This document shows positions 1 through 12,489 of a stretch of DNA of 64,000 nt, piece by piece. How positions within the stretch are numbered: position 1 is the stretch's first letter; each line of letters begins with the position of its first letter. Source of the stretch: Campylorhamphus procurvoides (lineage: Eukaryota; Chordata; Aves; Passeriformes; Dendrocolaptidae); the NCBI GenBank assembly GCA_013396655.1, contig WBMV01000271.1:2554-66553 (forward strand), read 5' to 3'. The translations under genes were made by a program, and so were the position numbers. The notes below the pieces were generated by a model that saw only the letters and a program-made list of their open reading frames with translations, was not told the DNA's origin and did no database searches.

Positions 1-532
1 CATGTTGCTTGCTGTGAAGTGGGAGGTGTAAGGACATAATGCGATCGGAATGACCTGTTGGCAAATGTTCAAGTTTGCAGGCAATGGAGTTTCTAATCAT
101 GAACCCAACTCCTGAAAGGTGACTTTCAATTTTGGGTTTGCCTGACCAATAGAGTGTGTAGCTGGCGCCCTGTTCTTTAAGGCTCCCTACCTCATGGAGA
201 TGAACTTCACTGAGAGCAGCAATGTCGATGTTGAGTTGTAACAGTTCGTGAGCAATTAGAGCAGAGTGACACTCAGGATGTCCACCATCCACAGAGTCGA
301 GCATGGTTCTGATGTTCCAACATGCTATAGTTAATCTGAACACACCTTTGGAGGCAGGTGTAAGTCTTTGTCTTCTTGGGTTTGTTTTTGTTTGACCACA
401 AGGAAGATGCCCTTTGGCTGCGGCAAGCCAATCGGGTGAAGGGTGGAGATAAGCTTTGGTTAGGCCACCTTTTCTAGGCCCCTCTCCATGTGGAGCAGGC
501 AGTGCTCTCCTTGGAAAAGTCTGCTTGGTCAT
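1..532 (-). mobile_element. RTE-clade LINE, N-terminal part of ORF (AP endonuclease domain), cut by window edge
   Basis: Read on the minus strand, an ATG at 532-530, with an in-frame TGA immediately before it, opens a frame that runs without a stop for 177 codons to the left edge. It carries the hallmarks of the apurinic/apyrimidinic-type endonuclease that begins RTE-clade LINE polyproteins. ACWNIRTMLD lies at residues 70-79, with the metal/DNA-binding Asn at 73. DIAALSEVHL lies at 103-112, with the catalytic Glu at 109. YTLYWSGKPK (125-134), GVGFMIRNS (141-149) and SDRIMSLHLPL (162-172) follow. In these elements the endonuclease nicks the target and a downstream reverse transcriptase primes cDNA there; the RT would lie left of this window. 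The open frame suggests a fairly young copy. RTE elements (AviRTE) are known, from memory, only in some bird lineages. A host gene carrying an RTE-derived domain (bovine CFDP2-like) is the main alternative and is less likely. Confidence 0.85.
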
Positions 533-735
533 TCAGGATGCTGCCGAACCAGATTGTCATCTCCGGATCAGTCTCGAGCAACCAATGTCCTGAACCGCCT
601 GCATGCAGGGTTGGGGCTGCAGCTTCCAGTGCACCTTCTCACCTGCCGTTTCGTCCCTCACCTGTCGCTACAGGGCTTTGCGAGTGTGGGAGGATCCCCA
701 GAGCCTGCACAATGGATTTTTTAGGTGAGGCACAG
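533..735 (-). mobile_element. Probable 5' untranslated region of the RTE element
   Basis: This stretch lies directly upstream of the RTE ORF on the minus strand and is more GC-rich than the flank to its right. The 5' boundary of the element is not visible as a sharp signal, and I saw no target-site duplication because the 3' end is outside the window. The right limit given is a guess from the change in composition. The long plus-strand frame across 490-1122 is an antisense shadow of this element and its flank. Confidence 0.4.
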
Positions 736-3700
736 CGTGCACAGAACTGGCCCCACCCTTTACTGCTAAGGTTCATCTGCCAGGGTCAAGCGAGCTTGAA
801 CAGTGACAGCAAAGTCCTCAGGACTATCCCAAAATCAAACAAAATCCATGAAGTGAGATGCTTTTTGTTCATGCTTACTAGCTGGGACCATGAGAACAGT
901 GAACAGCTCTCAGGTTTTTGTGGAGGCTTTAGTACTGGGGTACAGAACAGATTCTGCCACTGGAGCCCAATTCACACCCCCAAGCAAACCTGGGGATGGG
1001 GAAATGTCTCATTTTGCAACAGCAGGATTCATTTCCCCTACACCAGCTCTGAACTGGCCCTGTCACAACATCCAGGATTAGAAAGCTGTGATTTTTTGTC
1101 TGCTTTTCTGCAGCTGACATGACAAAAGATACTAAAATTAAGCTGAAGCTTATAATTGCTTTTAAGAATGTTATGCCTTTCCTTGAGAAATTCAAGGATT
1201 GATGGGGAGTCAGTGAGTTGAAAAAAACATGTAAATGATGCACTGTGTGTCTTTGTCTCCCTCACTTTTAAATGAGGTGTTCAAGACAGGGCAGTGAGAT
1301 TTTACCCGCTCACCTTTAGGCAGATTTTTGATGCATTGGGTGTTTTATAATTTCTTTTCCTATTTATTTGTTTGTAAAACTTCCGGTTGTTTGGAAGGTT
1401 CAAAAAACCCCTAGGAACAAAGAGATGTAGTTGCAGGTCTATCTCAGTGTGGGGACTCTGTAAATAAACTCATTAAATATCTACTGTTTCACTGCCAAAA
1501 CTTAAGTAAAACATTATGATTACCTGTGATCTTAAATTTTCTTCTGAGTTTGCTACATGCTCTAATATCCTGGAGAAGGATTAAAACATCTGTTTAAAAA
1601 AAATATCTCTTCTCTTTCACTTTGAATTTGCAAAAATTGAAACCAACAGCTGTTTCAGAGCCAAAAAGAAACAAAAACCATGTAGCAGGTGGTACCATGT
1701 ATGTATGTCTAATTGCAATGTAACAATCCAAGAGCCAGCTACCAAGTAATAAAGAGTGAGCTCATGATTCAGGCAGGGAAGGGGGGCAGACAGAATGGGA
1801 GAGCAAGAGAAATAGTTCTGGCTCAGGAAATCAGTATTTTTATACAGGAGAGTAATGAAGGTAACATGGAGCAATGAGTTGTGATATCCTTTTGTTTTTG
1901 TAATGTTCTCCTTTTGACTAGTCACTGTCTAGAGAAACTGGCTACAGGTGCCAGGAATACTGAGGAGGGTGATGGCATGTCTGGGATGTGGCTCAGTGTG
2001 AGCAAACCCCATGGTTTTGGGGAGGAGCTGCAGCTCGGGGCTCTCGGGCTCCAGATATGGGAATGTCCCTTTTAATTTGCAGAGAACTTATGGCAACTCA
2101 TTTCAAGTGTGGGAATGGACAGTTTCCATGCAGCTTTCTCCAGCTTCACTCCAGAAAATATTATTTCTTTGGGCTTCTATTAATGTCCAAAGCCAAAGTG
2201 TTCTGTCTCTCCCCTCTAATGTAACAAAAACCTTTGCTTTGACCACACTTTGTGAGAAGATTTGGGTGAGGACAGAGAAAATTTGAAAGAAAAGGGAAAA
2301 AGAACTGTTCTCAATGAAGTCTGAAGTAAAAGCAACAGAAGAAATTCAGAGCTGCTAAATGCACAGTCTTAGTCCAACTGTGGTCAAGACCAAAACCCTC
2401 TGCCCCAAAATGTGAGCTATTTGGGGGAGGGGTTGAGGTGTAACAGTCCATCATGGGATCACCATAGACAGCTCTGCAGACGACATGTATGGGGAGATCT
2501 GTTTCCCTCAGATCCATGGCTTATTCCTGCTTTTATAAAATCCCTAGTGAGGTCTCTGTCACAGAGAAGGACAGGATGATGGTCTCATGCAAGAGGAGAC
2601 TGGAAGAGCATGATGTGTATCTGCAGAAAGGCTGGAACAACTATCTGAGTAGTGCACTGGAGGGTGGGCACTTGTGGGGAGGAGAAAGGAAAGAATTGTG
2701 TGAGGCTCAGGAAAATGCCTGTGGTGGGACAGATAAGCCTGGAGTGACTGTGGATAAGTTTAGCCTGGAAGGATCACAGCAGTGACTGGGATCTAGAACA
2801 GCTTTGCTCTGGAGAAGTAGAGCTGAAGCACAACCTCTTTTAATGGTGCAGCAGATAAGGGGATGCAATGTTTGCAGCAGGGAAGGGTCCTACTCAGGGG
2901 CTCAGAAGGCACATGGACTTTACCCAAACATGGTGCAACCTGCAGCCCTGCTGTGGGTAAACAGGCTGGGCTTCTGCTGGTGCTGCAGGTTCTCTCTGTA
3001 GCTGCTGGTAATGGCAGAGGCATCTCTGGGTCATTCACACAGCCAAAGCCTTCTCTTTATTTGGCTGCTGCTTCTGCTTCAGACATTTGCAAGAATGAGG
3101 GTAGAGAATGGGTTTGATATGTTAAGGCAAGCAGAATTTGGAGATGTCAGAAACCGTATGGGTGCTTGACTTCTAGGAGAGGAGAAAAATCAAATTCTGA
3201 AGTTGTGTAATATACAGCAGGACAAAAAAGTTTAAAAATTGGAATGAGTCAATGCTATCTACTAAATGTTTTAGTAAGATACTATGAGATGCAACATTCC
3301 AAGTCCGCTAAATGAGTCTGCTTTGGCCAAGATTTGATGGTGTTCCAGTTGCATAGAAAAGGGAGTGAGAAGAACTGTGATAAATAGGTTTATATTGTGA
3401 CTAGCACCAATATAGATGGAGGAATAAAAGGGTGGCATGGGAATTGTGTTCAGTAAAAGGATCAGTATTGAAAAAAAAAATGAGAAAAATTAAAAAGAAA
3501 TTAAATCTGCTTTAGGCACTCTGAAGAAGGAATTTACTGCTGTTTGTTCTTGACATTAGAGATTTCAAGTGAGAGGGATTTCTTGAGTTAAAAGAAACAC
3601 AGAACAAATTAATAAGAATATACCAGCAATCCCCTCATAATGAAACTTTTTTAAAGCCCTATGTTTTATTGTGTGGATCTGAGTGCTCTGATGGACAGGA

Positions 3701-4630
3701 AGATTAATGTGGGAAACTCTAGAGTCCCAATTGCTACGTGGGGTCAGAGGTAGCAGGGTCTGTATTTGGCATCTGATTCTCTTCTCACTCGTGCAGGGAG
3801 GCCTGAAATCAGTAGGACTGAGAGGAGGGAAAACCAGCCCCTTCCCAGCTGCTCCCTCTCCGGGATCTGATGATGATTTGTTTTAATGCTGAATTTTTCA
3901 CTGACACCTCCTCCCAAAGGTATAATTATTTTTCATTTTCTGTGGTCAAATCGATCTCCTATCTTATTGTCAGTCATTCCCTGATAGCAACCCTCAGTTA
4001 ATTCTCTCTTTTAGTGCTGTCTTACTGTACAGATAAACCATATGGGATTGTTTGCCTGCAGGACATGAAGTGCTGTGAACTTAAACTGATTGATAAAATG
4101 CTGTTCCAGGGTTCACTGCGCAGCACACTGAAGACACTTTGCAAAAGTATTTAAAATGAAAGCAGTCAGTATAACAGCACAAGCCCCAGAGTGCTTTTCT
4201 CCCTTGTCTGGCACTCTTTTCAGTGGGTGAAATGTATTTCTGCATAGTCCCACCAAGATCATGGACCTCTGGAACCATCCTTGAAGGGCTTATTCCAGTG
4301 CCACTGTCATAGCAGCTCCCTGATACCAGGGAAATACTTCAGAAACAGCAAAACAAATATCTACAAACCTGTAATTTATTTTGCTTCAGAAGACTGACTC
4401 AAGCCCAGAGTGTCTTGGGTTTTCTGTGACCTCTGGGGGGCTTTGTCTTAGGTGTAACCAGCAGAGGAGCTTACAATTATATTCTTATAGGAGATCAAAT
4501 TGCGGACAGGTGAATTTGGGCAGTTCTTGATGACTTTGTCTGTCTGAAACAGCTGATCTTTGAATGGATGACATGGATTAAATATTTGGGGGCTGAAGCT
4601 CCTCTGGCCTTATTGCCACTCTAGCTGCTC

Positions 4631-4687
4631 TTGGACTCGAAGATCTTAAAGGTCTTTTCCAGTCTAAATGACTTGTGATTCTATGAG
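4631..4687 (+). mobile_element. CR1 LINE 3'-end relic
   Basis: The stretch matches the well-known avian CR1 3' end: TTGGACTCGAAGATCTTAAA at the start, then GGTCTTTTCC, then GATTCTATGAG at the end, which is the decayed ATTCTATG tail. Only the last ~60 bp are recognisable, typical of a 5'-truncated insertion. Confidence 0.8.
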
Positions 4688-7600
4688 TCACAGTCTCCAT
4701 TGCTTGAGGAAAGTTGCTGAGGAGTAAATTGCTAAGTATAACATTTTAATTAGTTAAGGTCAGTTGCTCTTCCCAACGTCTGCTGATCCCAGTAACTATC
4801 AGTAAAGAGCAAAAAGCTGCTGCTTTGCAGCTCAACTTTAGCAATAATCAGAGCCAGAGTACTGTCCTTTTTAGTGCCTGTGCCATTGCTTGCCCTCAGT
4901 TTGCTGATGAGTTCTGCTTAATTAAAAGCAGCAGGGGAGAGCTGGTGGCTTTCTGATCCTGGCCCTGCTGTCTGAGAGGGCTGATGGGGCAGGCACTGCC
5001 CTGGGCACAGACAAGAAGAGCAGTCCCTGTCGGGAGGGCAGAGATGGGATTTGCTCTGTCAAACAGCAGCTTTCAGGGGTGTTTTGCCCCAGAGACCCTT
5101 GGGGAGACTGTCCCCTGCCCTCCACTGACCACTGTGTATGAATGGATGAGGCACACAACAAGACTGCTGCCCAGGAAGTTTCTTTTATCATTTATTCAGG
5201 TGGGAGGAAAATACAGACCCTGTTGGATCACCTGGCTGGTTTCACACTCAGCTCTGAGGATGGAGCTGCTGATCATGGAGGAGGAGCTGGACTTCCCACA
5301 GGTATGGCCTGGGAAAGGTGTCCCCTCCTGTTCCTCCTTTCTTCCCAGTGACCTATCCAGCAGCTCCTGTAAGACTGGTGTTAGAAGGAGCATTTTCCAG
5401 ACCTTTTGTTGTATTTGTTTTTTTAATGGGAGCAAATTAAGAGGCAGAAGATACTTGTAAATGCTAGAAAACAGAGAACAGCATCTCTTACTTTCCGTGC
5501 TTGGGCAGCAGCAAAGCCCACAAGTGTCTCAGCAGCTGAAGAGTTTGGTTCTGCCCTGATGTTGGGCTGTGTGAAGCCCCAGATGAAGGGTGTGCTGCAG
5601 GTGAACTGTAGCCTGTCCTCCCCCCAGCCCTGGGGTGCAGGGGGTGCCAGAGCAGTGCCATGTGCTGCCCATGCTGGCCCTGGGGGACAGGGAGGGAGGG
5701 AGGGGGCTGGATTCAAACGCCAGGCTCACCCCAGGGAATCAAAGAGACACAGAAACAATAAAAGGCTTAATTTTGTCCTCCTCAATTAAGCAAAGCTCCT
5801 CACCATGAAACAATTTTTACGAAGTGCCAGAGAATCTGCTTTGGTCACATGAGCCTATTTCTACTTTTCCAATGGGAATATGTGTGTGAGAGCAGTAACT
5901 TCAAATTATCTTTCTTTATATAGAAATATCTGGCCATATGTTGAAACTCTTTGTGTTTGGGAGCAGTAGTTAAACTGCTTGTTTTCTCATGCCTATGGAT
6001 TCCTGGCATGGAAGGAATTTTGTCAAAGAAAATCCTTGCCTTTCTCCCACTCTTGCTGCTTGCTGCTGTGAGCCAGTGTTGTTCTCTGAGTTTTAGCCTA
6101 ATTTGTTATACGTTTCTTGTTGTAAACCATAAATGGCACATATTTAATGGGGGAGGGTGTGATCCACAAAATCTTCCAGAGATCATCCCAGGATACAATT
6201 ACAGTATACTGTGACTTGTCTTCTAATTTTCCTATAAATGAAGTTTCAGGCAATTTGTTTCCTCCCAGTAACAAAACTATCACTGTTTTTATTCCTTGTG
6301 CTCCCAAAGACCAAAACCAGCAACTCCCCAAAATCTTGAGCCTTTTCCCAAAGTTGCCTGAAGTCTACAGGGCACTTTATCCTGATTCCTGCAATCGGGT
6401 TCTCCCCAGCAGTATCACTTTCACTAATGGATTTTTCCCCACCACCACTGATAGTCCAGATGACTTTAGTTCTCCAAGTATTATTTGGGCATTAGGAGCT
6501 TTGAGATAAGAGCGTAATCATAGATCATCTGTATGAGGCTTTGCAGGGTCAGGGCCGTAACAGGCCCTGTTTCTTAAATGGAAAGTAAAAGTGGAACATT
6601 TTCTCATTTAAGAAAATACTCCTGCAGAAACACAACAGCTTAGTGGACAAAAAGATACAATCTAGCTGCTGAAATGCTGAAATTTTAGAGAAAGAACTGT
6701 CTTCCTGCACCCAGAAATGCTGAGGACTGTCTAAGGATGAAGAGTCTAGTTTTGAGCTTTGCTTCAAATAATGACCTTCAGTGTACCAAAAGCAACATCT
6801 GTGTCTTAATCCGGTGCTGGTAGTTTGTGATACTATTCTGAAATGCATTGCACTGAAAGATGTGACTCTCCTGACCATGTGTCCTACCTGTGAAATACTG
6901 AGACCAATCCCACCAGTGTGCCTGTGCCACCTTCAGGTGGAAGAAGTTTTATTACTCAGAGGATACTATTCAGTTATTAATGAGTTTCCTTTTTTAACAT
7001 TTCATTTGCAAGGACTAAGTGAACTGCCTGGACTGGCCTGTGGTCTTGCTGCTAAGCAGGAATATTTCCCAGTCAAATCCCAAGTCAAAGAAAGCCCAAG
7101 TGCAAGCTGATACAAACAACTAGAGATTCAATGTGTGTTACCTGGAGAGGAGGAAGTCAGGGAGGTCACTATTCTTTATGAGCTTCACACACCCTTCCAC
7201 ATGCACCATTTAGGGCCCCTCTAACAGGCAGCTCCTGCAGCAGAATTCCCTCCTGGTTCTCCGCCTCTCTCCCCCTGCCTGGGAATGGGGCTGGGACCAA
7301 AGGAGGAGTATCTGGAGAGCCTCCTTGGAGCTGGGCTAGCTCCTGGGTTCTCCCAGCCAATCCCAGCAGCAGAGTATGCCCTGCAGGCACCTGCAGTTGT
7401 TGGGTTAGGGCTGAACTCTTAGGCAGTGACATCTCTGTCTTTGTAGCTCATGGCATGGAAAATGCAGGGGAGTGGTGTCTGCCAACACACCTGTTTTCAC
7501 AGTGTGAGACACCCCCCATCAAGATGGAGCATGTTTTGACAAGGTGAATCACCCTTCTGAGATGTCCTTGGCCTGCTGCCTCCTTCACCCTCTGAGCCTT

Positions 7601-8547
7601 GTTTGTACCAGCAGGTTGCTGCTTCAACACAGCAATGTCATCTGGGGCCTTTAAGTTCCACACAACTGTGCCTGCAGGACACGCTGCAACAGCCAGGGAG
7701 TCCTGACAATGTTTTTCAGGAGCGTTACAGAGAGATCCTCCCTCTCCTCCTGGTTTAAGGTTGCTCTGTGCTGTTGGGGGCAGCACCCCTGTGTGTGTGT
7801 GGGCAGGGAGGAGGGTTACTGAGAACTGCCTGCTCAATAAAACCTGCCACTAAGTGGTTTCCAGGGCATAGATCAACTTTTGGAAATCAGAATCAGCTTT
7901 TATAAGTTTCTGGGTGACCACAGGAGTGTGGTGAGCACAGCTGTAGAGGAAACTCTCCACACTGCTATTTGTGCAGACCGTGGGGCTCAGCATACAGTGG
8001 GTAACCTGACAGGTTTAGCCTCATGTTTTGAATAAAGATGGAAAGAAGTTCCAGGAGCTCCTCTCCCAGAGAACAATTAGGGACATTGTAAGGCCTGGTA
8101 AAGTGCTAGTAGTAGATAGTTGTCCATTTGCTGACTCATATAATCTCCTTTTGAGACATAAAATGATGTATAAATCAGCGTATAGATCCACAGCTTTTCT
8201 CAAATTGGACTTTAGAGATAGATGCAAATGTATTTTATCATGGCTGAAATACATTCCTTCTGTGGACATGGTGCCAGGAAATCAAAACTGTTTTCTTTTT
8301 CTCTTTTTCTTTAGTCTTGGTGGAAATGATCCTTACTGATTTTAAGTTTTATGGAAACCTGTGGGTTTCTCACAAAGCCTCATTTTTATTTAAAATAAAA
8401 ATTATATTTAGTCTTCTTCTTTCATATTTAAACTTACCCTGAGCACAAAGAAGTCTGAATAATTACTTTTCTCAGTTTAAGAGGCATTTGTACAAGGCCC
8501 TTAATAACGTGTGTTTAACTTTTGGGCAGCCCTGAACTGGCCTGCAG

Positions 8548-8609
8548 TTGGACTGGGGTGATCATTATAGGTCCCTTCCAGCTGAAATATTCTGCTCTAT
8601 AAATTCTAA
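8548..8609 (+). mobile_element. CR1 LINE 3'-end relic
   Basis: It contains TTGGACTGGGGTGATCATTA followed by TAGGTCCCTTCCAGCTGAAA and a degraded ATTCT-type tail, matching the conserved last ~60 bp of avian CR1. It is more diverged than the copy near 4.6 kb. Confidence 0.75.
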
Positions 8610-10521
8610 GGTTGTACTTCCTGATTTTATTTTTATTCTTACCCTGAGGGAAATACTAGTGATAGTACTCACATTTCATTAGGAGGACTATATCCTGCTG
8701 CAAGCCCCAGCACAGCAACGCTCCAGAGCCATGAGATGAGGGGAGCCCATCACTGCCCTACCACTGCACATCTCTGTGAAAGACAGGATCAGCTTGGTGG
8801 CTTTTTTCCAGGAAATCCTCACAAGTATATGTGGGCCCTAACTGGGAGAGGCCTGCCCTGGAATGGAGCTGTTTGCCCAAATAATAAGTTACCCTTCCAC
8901 ACCAGAGGAGTGACCTGAACACATCACTTGAGGGGCAGTTCTGGGTCTGCTTTCACCATTACCCAGAATTCTTGGAAGAAACACAGAATCTGCCATACAG
9001 AGCTGCAATTCCTGGGAAATGACACAGGAATTTTTAGGTTTTCACCATGGTCAGCCCTATAACATTTCAGTGAAACATTCACTAACAAGGCAGTTTATTC
9101 ACCAGTCCCTTGGATGTGTGTGCCTTCTGTGTTGCTGCAAGGTGTGCTCCCACCCAATCTGCACACTCTGCCACGGCCAGGGCTTCAGAAATGGAAATTA
9201 AGGCACTTGCAGAGCATTCTATGGAATGCACATTTTGTTTAGAGAAATTCCAGTTGTCTGCCTCTGTGTAACCTGGCTGTGATCTCCTGCCTAGCCTGCC
9301 AAAGTGCACATATGTCAGTAACAAAACTGTGAAATTGCCCTTTAACTGCACTGATGCTATTAATTCCATGGAGGAGATCAGACACTTTCCTGTCACCCTT
9401 CAGAATGGTGGCCTTGCGGATACAGGGGCACCAGTGGTGGCCTTTGGAGCACCTCAGCCCTCTTCCCCCTTGAAGTGTAGACCTGAGCACACCTGTGGGA
9501 CAGCAGCTTGCCAAGCCCTCACTGAGTCACCCAAACAATGCCCTCCAAGTTGGAGCTGTGCAGCACAGCTAACAATTCCCTTTTTTCAGAAACAAGCAGA
9601 GTCTTTCTGCCCATCATAATTTTTTTTTCAATTAAATAATCTCCCTTTTTTCCATCTTCCTTTCTCAAGCCAGTTCCAGCCTTCCTTAGGATCCTCCCAT
9701 CAGCTTGGCTACACGGCCCAGGCTGTGTGTCAGACCTTCTGCTGGTGCCAGGAAATCCATTTTGCTGCTGCATTTTGATCCTGGTCATCCACGTGCAGAA
9801 CCTTGCTTCTCCAGGAAACTGCCTGAACTGGGCAGTGGAGCTTGTTTTGCCCCAGTCACAGGAAATGTAGATAATTAATTCTCTATTCTGTGATATATTT
9901 CATGATCCTGATAGCCTTTAGAATATTTTCTAAGTTCCATTCTCTCCTACACTGTTACATGTCTCCTTGATGAAGTTATTTGCAGTCCTGAGTTCTTTAC
10001 ATGCCACTGCTGTAAAAGATGCCTGTGTTCCCATTAATGTCTGAGGGGATCTTTGTAACCTGTGTAACAGCTCTAGTCCATTGTGCTGCTTATCAGTACC
10101 ATGTTGGCCACAGTGTTATAGCTACAGCTGAACAGTGAGCATAAAAACATCCCATCAGACCAACTAGAAATGCAGTTATTAAAACAACAACTTGAACAAC
10201 AAACAGCCATTTGAGTCCAGGCAATTCCGTAGATCCTAAGCTGGTTGTGGTTGTCGGAAAAAAAAAGCTGAGATTTTTCTCACCAATAGTGGTACACCTC
10301 AAGCTGAGTTTCAATTTCTTATTGGCATTTTACAAGACTATTCAGTGTTTCCAACTCTCACCAGGAATATTTCGTAGAAATTTTCCCCTGATACATAATT
10401 TTTTAATTTTACTGGACAAAGACAAGCTTGATAACCTGATATATTGCAAAAGTATATTGCTCCAGTTCATTGAATATTTGGCATTACATTTTTATTTCCA
10501 CCCGAGAAAAATCCAGGAAGA

Positions 10522-10566
10522 CTATATATATATACTTATATATACACACACACGCACATATATATA
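10522..10566. repeat. (TA)n/(CA)n microsatellite
   Basis: A compound run of TATATA, then ACACACAC, then ATATATATA. Simple-sequence DNA with no coding role, possibly length-polymorphic. Confidence 0.9.
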
Positions 10567-10935
10567 GTGCTTTCTATGTTGTGTGGGTTTTCTAAAAGCC
10601 CCAGACCTTCTATTTATTGTTTCCCCTGGATTCAGGTGTCATCACTCATCAGGCTGTTGTAAGAAGCACACAACTGACCCACTGAGGAGAAGATACATTT
10701 CCAGAATCTGCTTATCCTGTTGGCCTGAATTTTAATGTCTCTGTAGTCACATAGGGAATACCAAAAAACCTACTCACCCTTAGAAGCGACCCTGTTCCCC
10801 AGGCTCTGTTGACTGTAGACACTTAATTCAGTGATGTTCATTTAAGTCAAAACTTTCAAATCTTTTCCAAGGGGAAGGGCAATGATTAGCAAGAATTAGT
10901 TTTATCACCAGTGAAGGTACCTCAGGTATCCAGTC

Positions 10936-10980
10936 AATCCAATCCAATCCAATCCAATCCAATCCAATCCAATCCAATCC
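10936..10980. repeat. (AATCC)9 pentanucleotide microsatellite
   Basis: Nine uninterrupted copies of AATCC, 45 bp in all. The perfect array indicates recent expansion or ongoing slippage. Confidence 0.97.
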
Positions 10981-12471
10981 AGTGATGAGCTTTTCTTTGT
11001 GGCCAGATCCTTTTTATAGTAGAACTTGCTCTATGCCTGCAATGCACTCTCTTGTTAGTGGGGGTTATAGAAACTGGAGTTCCACAATAGAACAATATAT
11101 TCAGCTTCATAAGTAGAGTAAGATCTAGGTAAAATATTTCTGATGGATGTTTAGAATTACTGACTGTACATCAGTGAAGTAGGTGTATTTTGGGGGAGGT
11201 GGTGTTGAGTATTTTTTATCATGAATGATAAAATCAGTAGTAAATCTGTCATATACTAGCAGCAAACAGGCTGATTTTGTAGGAAATAAGGCCAATTGGA
11301 AATTTATATTATTTACTGGTAAATGTTTTTAGATAAACTCTCATTTGTGTTTGAGAGAATGGAATAAAGTGCTTCCCGTATGATGCCATTTAAGCTTTAA
11401 GGGAGATGAGAAGTTTCGGAAAGGATGTTAGTCATTACTGGTGGTTAGCTGGAACACAGAAAATGCAAGAGAGAGTTAATAGCTCCACTGAAAGGGGGAA
11501 TTCTCTCTTTTCTCACAGCTTCACACATATTCATGCCTGCTTAGAGGGTTCGTTGACACAGCCGAGCATGGCGGTTGCTGTCAGTGCAAGTCAGACTCCA
11601 CCTTCATGTGCAAATGTGTGACTGGGCAAACTCTTCTACTCCCGAGGGCCAGAATGTTGCAGGGGAGAAGCTTTCTGTAAGCAATTAACATGCCAGACTG
11701 GCTTTTCACTACCAGCATCTGAACCTCGCTGGCCTTGCCAGGACGCTCTGTCTAAGGTACTGCTCACACTGAAGCTGGATTTGGCACTCTGGGGTCTGTC
11801 AGCCTGGAAAGCTTGTAGAGAAATGACATTTAACCTCATGGAAACAAAACAGTGAAGGATTTCAAAGCTGAAATAGGCATGAAGCAGATACTGCCTGGAA
11901 CTGGGTGTATTCCATTAAAATGGAAAGGCATTTAAAGCCTTTAAATGTGGTTAGAATCCGGTATAGGCCCATAGCTGAGGCTAGGAGATGGTTTTTGCTG
12001 ACTCCAGCAGCAGTGGAATTAGGGACAGCACACCTTTCTTGGATTTGCGTGGCAATTCTCAGCTTCTCATCACAGGACCATGTACTGTGGTGGCAGCATT
12101 GAATTCTTTAATTGGCACCTTTGGATTTTTCCAGCTCCCACTGCTGTGGCACGAGGTACTTGAGATCCTCTACATGAAGTGCCCAAGTGCCTGAAGGGCC
12201 CTGCAGCTCCTGTGCTCTGGCTCCAGGCAACACTTGAGCACGTGCCTTTTCATTTGGTCATTTAAGGAGCCTGGACATTTGGAAAGCAGTGCAGGGACTT
12301 GCCTTTGCTGGGAAGGTAAAATATAAGCCACTATATGATGCTAAATAAGAAAGATGAAGTTGTCGGATTAGTTTTGCTGACCCTCTGTTGCTCCTTTGTA
12401 TTATTATTATCCAAGCAATGCGGAAGGACTGGATTGAGGCCAGAAGTGGCGAGCAGACTGCTGAGAGCTGT

Positions 12472-12489
12472 CTTTGACAATTGTCAAAG
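12472..12489. promoter_or_regulatory. 18-bp perfect palindrome with central E-box
   Basis: CTTTGACAATTGTCAAAG is identical to its reverse complement. It is centred on the E-box-like CAATTG and flanked by TGACA/TGTCA half-sites of the type bound by TALE homeodomain proteins (MEIS/TGIF). Binding is inferred only from the motif. Confidence 0.3.

Noticed and set aside
490..1122. 210-codon plus-strand frame
   Set aside because: It begins at a non-ATG codon, lies antisense to the RTE element and its flank, and shows no domain.
1617..1925. Minus-strand frame of 102 codons
   Set aside because: Not similar to any protein I recognise; no CpG island, splice sites or polyadenylation context.
4984..5460. 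158-codon plus-strand frame
   Set aside because: Low-complexity composition, no domain, no splice or promoter context; GC-richer sequence makes such frames common.
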